Source: Membranipora membranacea
Taxonomy: Eukaryota > Bryozoa > Gymnolaemata > Cheilostomatida > Membraniporidae
Direction: 5' to 3'
DNA length: 64,000 bases
NCBI GenBank assembly: GCA_914767715.1
Contig: OU612072.1
Location: forward strand, 22,816,001 to 22,880,000
The notes under the pieces are model-generated. The model made no database searches and had not been told where the DNA came from. It saw only the letters and a program-made list of their open reading frames with translations. Position numbers and translations under genes: made by a program. Shown one piece after another: positions 56,429-64,000 of this stretch; position 1 is the stretch's first letter, and the number at the start of each line of letters is the position of its first letter.

Positions 56429-56861
56429 CTGAAGTTAAAGAAACAATTATTATGAATGCCATCAAAAAATTATCAAAAAATGAAAAAATGTTTAGTGTCT
56501 TGGTGTGTACGTTACCAGGAAGGAATGGAGTGATGTGAGCTGATGTAGATACAATTATAATTAGTGGATAAGTGATAACAAATCTGAGAACAAAGGTATT
56601 ACTTTGTTCTTTGGTCATTATTAGCGAAAAATTTAATCTAGCAATATTCAACGGTTGAAGGATAAATGGACCCCATAGTATTGGTGTTGAAAGTTGAGGA
56701 AATGTACATGATTGTTGGCTTTCTTAGCTCTCTAATAGTCATTTCCTACACCTTTCATACAGATAATTTGATGTAAAAGAAATTTGATTTAGTCTATAAA
56801 ACCTTCAGGATAGGTATACACCCGAGGGTGCTGGGGGCTGGAACAATCAACAATGAATGCT

Positions 56862-56950
56862 CCCCCAGTGGGGCTCGAACCCACAACTCCTGCGGCACTA
56901 ATCGCCTGGCAGTGAATAGCAAGCGCGCTAACCGATTGCGCCATCTCACC
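56862..56950 (-). repeat. tRNA-derived SINE head (or diverged tRNA gene)
   Basis: On the minus strand the sequence starts GGTGAGATGGCGCAATCGGT with a good A box. It ends with a perfect T-arm (GTGGG-TTCGAGC-CCCAC) holding the B box. The bases after the T-arm (TGGGGGA) do not pair with the 5' GGTGAGA, so the acceptor stem is missing and a SINE head is more likely than a working tRNA. Confidence 0.6.
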
Positions 56951-56999
56951 ATCCCCAAAAAAGAATGGGTCGATGGCGCTAATTAGATAGCCCGCTATT

Positions 57000-59900
57000 C
57001 ACTACTCGGAGTTGTGTTCTCTGCACATTCTATTCCACCATTGCCACCCTATGAAACACAGCGTACGTGTTAGGGTTATTGGCCTTACATGGCCCATTGC
57101 TGGGACCCCTTGTAGTAGGTTTAGCTGTCTTTCCAGCTTGTCAGCATGTCTTTCCATGCTGTCACATGTCTTTCCATGAGTCAGTTGCATCAATTCAAAT
57201 AAGAGAACCATGGATATATATCTGTATTTTATTTTGCAGCCGATCTCCATGCCGTAATTATGTGTGGCCTTGAAGAAATAGCCTACTATTCATTGTTGAA
57301 CGTTTGGTGGTATCAGGTTGTCTCAGCTAAGTGATGGCACTGCTACCAACAGTGACTTATGCGGATGAATACGGCCACCGAAATGTATACCCTTGTAAGA
57401 GATACTGAAAGTTTACATTTTCTTTGCGTTTCGAAAGGTTGTAGATGCAAGTTGATTTACAGTTTCAACTAATTATTGACTAGAGTTTTTGATATGGATG
57501 GGCCCATTAGCAATGTCAATGATGAGGAAACTTTCTGGATTCAAATAAAGGGGAGTGATCAGATTTTAATTCAGATTTTAACGCAGTTCAGTTATCTGTT
57601 GTATAAATTTCTCTATATTAGTTTAGAGTCTCTTACTGAATTAGATATTTTACGGTTGACTAATTTCAGATTGTTGACCTCCAGAAATTCTGCTGTATCT
57701 GCTTAATTAGTGCTGAAAGAATAAATGAGCACTTTTTACACAGATTAAGAGTCATTCTGATCCCTACAATTATACAGAGAAAACACCATATTAAAACCTT
57801 CCTTTAGGGTGCGAGGGAACACCAATGTGTGATCTGGGGTATGACCCTGAACAATATATATATATATGAAATTCAGTCTCCAATGAATGAATTCATACAT
57901 AGAATATTCAACTGTGAAGTTTTCAGACCACTTCATTTGGAAATCTAGGGGATGCAATGCCTCCCTGCCTTCTCAGAACTATGCGCCTGTAATCGAATAC
58001 AGTTTCAGTCTGATGTTTTGGAATTTGATTCTATATTTTTGGGAAACACCAGTTATTTCTAAGATTCCAGTCTGATAGGATTGGCTCTGATAGCTTGAGC
58101 TCCAAACCACTGAAATCACTTCTCCCTACAGCATTGTAGCAGGAACATGCACTACTTTATGTGAATGAATTAGCGTAATTGGATTTCACATGGATGATTT
58201 ATCGTTCATACTGATGATTCCATAGGATCTTTATGATGTCAGCACTGAAATTATCACACTATTTATTTATATCAATGAGGAAGTAGCGTCATCTTGTGAA
58301 TGAAGGAGCACACACCCATAATGATGATGTATGTAAGCATTACCCTTTATTGATTCACCTGCTATTCTGATGATATGAAGTACACTAAATTGTACATACT
58401 TAAAGTGGAACGAGACAGAGGGAGTGCACGGGATTAATCATGATTAGTTTTTGCTATTGACAAGCAAAACCATTGGATAATGAGTGTAATGTCACGCCTA
58501 GCTACGCCTCTTTTAGCCCAGTCCACTGGCATTTGAGTTTTGCAGACATCGAGCTTGCATGTTTCAAGTGTTTTCTCAAGTGTTTTCTCAAGCCGACTGC
58601 AATGTTTATGTGATGTTGAAAGGAAGCGACACTTCATATCAGCTGATGAAAACATTTGACTTTGTGTACAAACAAGAATTATTTGTATCCTGCTATTCCA
58701 CTGTATAACAGGGCCATAGATTAGAAAAGATGGTAGGGGAGGCAAAGGTCCGAGGCGAGTCCAATGCATCACCAGTAACCTCCTCCCCGAGAAATTTAAG
58801 CTCTGTAATAAGCAACTGGAAATCCCCGAGGAGCTGATTCTGACATGGATGATTGAATTAAAGTGTTGTTAGGCCACTGTATTTAGTTTTCTAGGGGAGG
58901 CAGTACCTTTCTGCCTCACCTAGAACTACGGTCCTGTACAATAAATAGTGTAAACTAATTCCAACTATAGTAGAGGTATAATTGTAATAATCTTTGACAC
59001 AATGATAATAAAAATAATCTTGCAGAAATGAAAGTGAATTAGAGAGATGCTGCTGCATTACCTTCCTCTAGAAAAAACTTGTTGCGGAAAACTTTGCGGT
59101 ACAAATTTTTAATGGTATGTGTTACATTAGAGGCCTATGGGCAGATGAAGATGAATGCAAAAGACGGAGGATGTCCGTGGTATAGTGAACATCCGAAGGG
59201 AAATCATGTCGACTGTGGTGTGAAAGTGTGTGATAATCCGGCCAGAGCCAACCTCCGGTCGATTGTGAGTTTTGCCGAAAAGGTCACTTTGTTTGGCCAG
59301 TCGCACTCTCACCACAGAGAAAAGTTGAAACGAACTTTCTCGCATTGTTCCAAATTTTGGTGTACAACATATTCATTATGGTCGCATCTGAAATTCAAGA
59401 AATGTCTAGTTGTTGCTCTTTTGCAGCAGATGGGAATTCCCCACTACATGTAACGTTCATGGAAAAGACAGGTCAAAAAGCAGGTTGCATAAAAATTGTT
59501 GAGGCTTATTGGTGTACTCCCAAAAGAAGTAGCCGGTCTCGAGAAAAAAGTTTGGTAATGCATGCCCTAATCCTCCATATGTCCGGTATACATGGACGAC
59601 AATGTGCGACAACCAAAACGACTAGCCCTAAACCCAATGACCTTTTTCAGGACCATCAAATATAAATGAAGTGATTGTTTATTTATGTCACATCATGAAA
59701 AACATTGGTAATAATGAATTGTTGCTGAGAAAAAAAGTATATATATTGTTTTGTTCACAATATACACTAATACATGACATCTTCATACTCGTGTTTACTC
59801 GAATCCTTTTTACTTTATCATACTAATCTCTTAGATGAGATAAGTTGAGTTTTGGTGATTACAACCCTCACAAACTCCCAAAATGATCGATAAGAATAGT

Positions 59901-60358
59901 GTTTATTTGTGGCAGCTTATCTGCAACATCAATGAAAAATACTGTATTCAGCAGTGCCCTTGGATAAAGCCCCTATAGCTATTTTATCTCATCTCATGTA
60001 AACTTGATTGTAGGATTTTAATAGCATATAATTGCCAATTAATGACAGCAACCGTAACTAGGTACTTGAAAAAAATTCTAGGCACTATATAAATCTGTCA
60101 ATCGTATTTAAAAATCGACCAATAAGAACCAGTAAAATGTGGGGCGGGTAATTTGAAATCTCTGCGGCTGTGCAATTTTGAGTCAGAGCTGATGCATTTT
60201 CACCACTTTCTAAGGAGATTTTTGGAATAAGATTTATATAGGGATGTGTGTATGAAAAATCTGCATCAGCCCATGCAATATTCATCTCAAAAAAGTCAAG
60301 ACCGCTCATCATATAGAATTTGAATGCTGCTAACCCCATTTGAGTTTGATATGGATGG
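57000..60358. other. Upstream flank, no supported gene
   Basis: A cysteine- and lysine-containing open frame at 59,079-59,453 (+) and an overlapping one to 59,665 have no recognised motif or clear splice signals. The rest is AT-rich. Confidence 0.4.
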
Positions 60359-60414
60359 GTGATCGCCATACTTGCCAAATAATCTAAATAAAAAATAGAG
60401 AGATTCCATTTTAC

Positions 60415-60535
60415 GGCGATACTGCACCACAACGTGGTGCTTCGATGGTGCGAAGCACCCGAGTCACCCACCTGGGGGTTTGGGGGGCGGTGTGAGCCCC
60501 CCCAACGGGGTACGGGGCGGAACCCCATCTGCAGA
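60415..60535. repeat. GC-rich hairpin island 3
   Basis: Within the hAT-like element: GGTGCTTCG-ATGGTG-CGAAGCACC hairpin, then a tract of G and C runs with two GGGGCGG-type blocks and CCAACGGGGTACGGGG. Strikingly GC-rich against the AT-rich background. Confidence 0.65.
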
Positions 60536-60666
60536 AGCTCTGTGAGCGTTTCCAGCCACTAGGAAGGGCTAAAAAGGTATATTTAACCCCAAATAAATTC
60601 ATATTTGTACTAGTACTAAAATATCAAACTGAGGTGAAATACACTTTAAACAATTACAATCAATCC

Positions 60667-60772
60667 ATGGGCCCCTGGGACTCTTACATAGATGCCTCTA
60701 GATTGTCAATGTCCAGTATCAAACACCCCATTGGCAAAGTAGAGGTATGTAAGTCCCAGGGGCCTTTGCCTG
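60667..60772. repeat. Imperfect inverted repeat
   Basis: CCCCTGGGACTCTTACATAG and the later GTATGTAAGTCCCAGGGG are near-inverse, separated by about 55 bp, inside the hAT-like element. Confidence 0.6.
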
Positions 60773-61759
60773 TCAAGACAGGCTACAAGTGCCCATGCAT
60801 CATCAAGATCTGAATATGTGCTCAGTCACAGACAGTGAGAATCCAGATAAGGTACTATATTTTTGTTTGACTAACATTAAATATGTTTCAAAGTCTTTGG
60901 TCCGAGGTTTGTTAAATTGTAGTGGACCTACCTTTGGAATTGTTAGGTTTCTATTTTCCTTCACTTAAATTTAACTAGTAGACAGTACAAAATTAGTACT
61001 AAAAAATGTGTGATCTGAAAGGAAATGAAAACTAAAGGTATGCACTTGACTAGCTACTTTATATTGTGACCAATGACAGTCAGTGTTGTGAGTTATGAGA
61101 GGATGCTATTGGTCATTTACAATAATAGGCTGAATCTTAACAGAACAGGTAAATTTGTTAGGATTGTTTAACATACTGACTCTCGTGATCTGACTGGGCA
61201 TGTAGATCACTGATAAACTAGGCTATAGTTACCACAAAGTAGATGTCGTAAGGCTAAGTATAAATCATGCGTGACTTTAAATTGCGCATGTGCAAGAACA
61301 ATGAGTTTAGTCTAGGTCCTGAGAGAAAATTTGGTCAGGGAGAATGGGATAGCCCCTGCATGAACTGCCAATCAAAATCAACTAATAGTGACAAGAGAGA
61401 ATAACTATCAATATCAATTCCGCACGCATTGAAGAGCATACCACCAGAGCAGGTAGCCAATCAGATGGCTTCGGAATTCCGAGGCTCAATTTTGCAGAGA
61501 TCAGCTCATGCCCAGAGCTGAGCATGCGCAGAATGATTGTTTAATTTGATAATTCCTTTCAATTTTGTGTGCAAAGACCTTAACAGTAACTAGTCAACAA
61601 CAACATGTGCTTGGATTACTATCAAAAAATTGCTATTGGACTGTTTTCTCTAAAATCTGGAGGAAATAGTGAGATTTACAAAAAGTGGGAGGTGGGTGTC
61701 AAAATCTGGAGGGTCACGCCTAAATCGGGAGACTTGGCAAGTATGGTGATCGCTTTACA

Positions 61760-64000
61760 TTGACTGGCCCTTATATACCGGTCGAGCCACTTTAAATCTG
61801 CTATCTGCTACCTGCTTTGCTATGAATTTGTTTCCTTGAAGTTAGTCTTATATTGTTTGATATTAGTTCATAATTAATATACCCCTCACCCAACACCCCA
61901 CACCACACCCAACACTGTCTCGCCTACAAAAACTATGTCATACGATTTCTGATTCAATAAGCTTTGCTGTAGAGTGTTTTACTAAACTATGGTATCCATG
62001 TTTGCAGCTAAGTTTCACTTCACTTACCTATATAAACAGATAATTGATGGGTTGAATCATTCAGAGTGTTGAGCTGGTCGCCTGTGATCCTTCAGAGTAT
62101 CGAGCTGGTCCCCTGTGATCCCTCAGGTAAACCTTTTGAGATTCTGCTTGATCAGTCCTTCTGAGACAGTAATATTCTGTGTAATATTTACAAATTAATA
62201 TTCATAGTTACATTGTTTTCTCTTTTCCGTAGGCTGTGTACTGTTAGATATCCTTATTCCTAATGTCAGAATATTTTTGAAGAATGACCTAGTGTGCTTT
62301 CTCTACCAATGAATTAATATCTGTCTGTAAGTATCTAACTGAACTTCCTCTAACCTCCCTGCTATCCATTGAATATAATGACTCAATATTTGTCTGATAT
62401 TGTTGGACGTAAGCAGATACCAACCGCTTGGCTGCACACTTTTGTTGCAAAACCCTTTTATCTGGCCGCTTGCCAGTCTAAAAAATGATTCAGGTTAAAA
62501 TCTGTCACAACAACATTTAATAAAACTAGCAAACAATCTCGAATCTACGCTCCAGAGGGGTAGGGATTTCTCACCTATGAATATGGATCATATTTTGAGA
62601 AATTATTTATTGAAAGAAACTAAGCAAGTAATAAAAAATATGCATAAGAATTCTCTTTTCCAGTATTAAAAGTGAAGATTGAGATCAGTAACAAAACCAT
62701 CTACATTAGATCATAAGGGCTGTAACCACCACAGACATGCGAGTCTGATCGGTGGAGATAAACCCTAACTCTGCTACTGTCTCCTGGTCATGTGATCCTC
62801 AACACATTATATACCAGTAATAATGGGTGGTATATTCAGGTAATGCACAAAGCTGAAAGTAGTCAGAGTTTTACGAATACCGATCCCTATACCTCAGACT
62901 CCTTCCCCATTGAATCAGAGTCATCTACAAGTGGGCGGTGCTTGTAATGATTCTATTGTATTATTGTCATTGCCGAATGTTTGCATATATAGCTGCTGTA
63001 TTTACCAGTTGGCTATGAATAACATTTTGCTATAGGTTGTTTTCATTTGATAGACTGTGAGTTAGTCCAAAAATGAAAATAAATTTAGACACTGAGCATT
63101 AATCCCCATAGACCATACAATGGTCTTTTTCTAAAACCATCTTTTGCTTTGTCGAATAGCTTCGTAAAAGTGTGCAGTGCGTTTCTAATGCTAGCCTCTA
63201 TCAATCATTTTGTGTAGCTTAGTTCGGAAATTGTTCATCTTTGAATTTGCGGAATGCGCAGGAGTGATCTTATCTTCTGGAAAATAAAACGAGTGAAATT
63301 GCATCATCTTCCCCTTTTGTTATAAGCAAATGGAATGCATCTCACAGTATAGAGTTACCAGTGATTGTCATTTCAAACATCAGCTCAATTGTATTTACTC
63401 TTCAGAAGAATTAGGGATTCAAATATCTTTTATTCAAAGTAGGATAGGATAGGTATAAAAAATACATCAAATTTCAAACGAGAAAGTGCAGTGACCCTAA
63501 TTCCCCTACTGTAGCAATCATACTCCAATAAGAGACAACTTTTGAGCGTTTAAGAGACCTTGTTGGGCCTCGATTGTAAGTCCCTGCTCTATTTCCTCTT
63601 TGCAAGAAAAACTTTCACCTGCATGCTACTAGCAAAACAAACTGGCATATTACTTGTTCCTGGCACCTCTCAGCCATATCACTCGATAGAACCTTTCTAT
63701 CTTGCTTATCTGTGTCCAGAATCCAACTCATCACTCTTACTACACATGGGAGACAGAAGTGTGCTCAGAACCTGCTCTTGTCTCCAGGTGGTATGACCTA
63801 TACACTAATCTATATATATATATATATATATTGATATAAACGCAGAATATAGTCAAGGGGTTTTGTATATGATTCCCATATCTGCCCAATTGAGTCAGTA
63901 AATGGGGGCCTCAAATTTGTGCGAAACAATCTGAGAATTCTTCTCGCACTATCTTAACAACTAACTTTTTTAAAAAAACTTCCGGGTACAAACTCAAGCT
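61760..64000. other. Right flank, no supported gene
   Basis: A 36-bp motif with GAGCTGGTCSCCTGTGATCC occurs twice at 62,058-62,128, and a short (TA)n tract lies near 63,813. No coding sequence is supported. Confidence 0.45.

Larger units (their letters stand above)
60367..61745. mobile_element. hAT-like non-autonomous transposon
   Basis: The 1,379-bp element is flanked by a perfect 8-bp target duplication, GTGATCGC (60,359-60,366 and 61,746-61,753). Its ends are perfect 12-bp inverted repeats, CATACTTGCCAA. The right end continues inward with GTCTCCCGATTTAGGCGTGA, a style of terminus I associate with invertebrate hAT families. No transposase frame remains. Confidence 0.88.

Noticed and set aside
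56274-56651. 125-codon open frame with hydrophobic N-terminus and CCQSCPVNPTTC.
   Set aside because: Only the 92-bp part with splice sites is supported, and a different frame of it joins the next exon in phase.
56862-56950. Functional tRNA gene.
   Set aside because: The T-arm and A/B boxes are good, but the acceptor stem does not pair.
60085-60602. Minus-strand open frames of 147 and 63 codons (proline/glycine-rich).
   Set aside because: They run across a transposon end and a GC-rich hairpin island and have no splice or homology support.

Overview
The window is a stretch of AT-rich, intron-rich nuclear DNA from an invertebrate animal. Two observations point to Metazoa. Its left edge carries a conserved AP-2 sigma adaptor exon. 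Its main gene encodes a true caspase (p20 plus p10, with SHG and QACxG motifs), and such caspases are known only in animals. I cannot name the phylum. The remnants present (CR1/Jockey-type LINEs, BEL/Pao and Ty1/copia retroelements, hAT-like DNA transposons, MITEs, tRNA-derived SINE heads, minisatellites) are common in sponges, cnidarians, molluscs and lower chordates.

The centre of the window is one minus-strand gene of about 47 kb, from about 56.43 kb down to 12.15 or 9.40 kb. I rebuilt it exon by exon from splice sites and phases, and every junction keeps the frame. The inferred protein is about 1,450 residues: a short N-terminal region, an LRR array made of repeated phase-2 exons of 147 bp (two repeats per exon), one 1,982-bp exon holding the last LRRs plus a Roc GTPase and a COR domain, then a complete caspase unit (p20, a glutamine-rich linker, p10). 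This is a ROCO-caspase fusion: an LRR sensor, a GTPase switch and a protease effector in one chain. I do not know of a described animal protein with this order.

The C-terminal caspase exons lie in a tandem duplication of about 2.8-2.95 kb (8,126-11,076 and 11,079-13,854). The gene therefore has two phase-compatible p10 cassettes, each with its own stop codon. They differ at the substrate-pocket motif (SWR versus AWR). The upstream linker exon of the distal copy has lost its acceptor, so the distal p10 would have to be reached by alternative splicing.

Layout from left to right: 0.08-0.23 kb, AP2S1 exon 2 (+); 0.67-0.80 kb, a 20-bp repeat; 2.93-3.89 kb, a MITE with a TA target duplication; 4.6-6.8 kb, the 3' exons of an unidentified + strand gene; 5.2 kb, a perfect 51-bp hairpin; 8.1-17.9 kb, the caspase and Roc-COR exons; 18-34 kb, a giant intron with a MITE, a LINE split by a 2.2-kb hAT-like insertion, a small acidic minus-strand gene, and BEL/Pao and copia remnants; 34-56 kb, LRR exons with their duplicated introns, a three-copy segmental duplication, a 34-bp minisatellite and two more LINE fragments; 56.8-64 kb, upstream DNA with a SINE head and a second hAT-like element. 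Intervals not listed showed nothing I can support.
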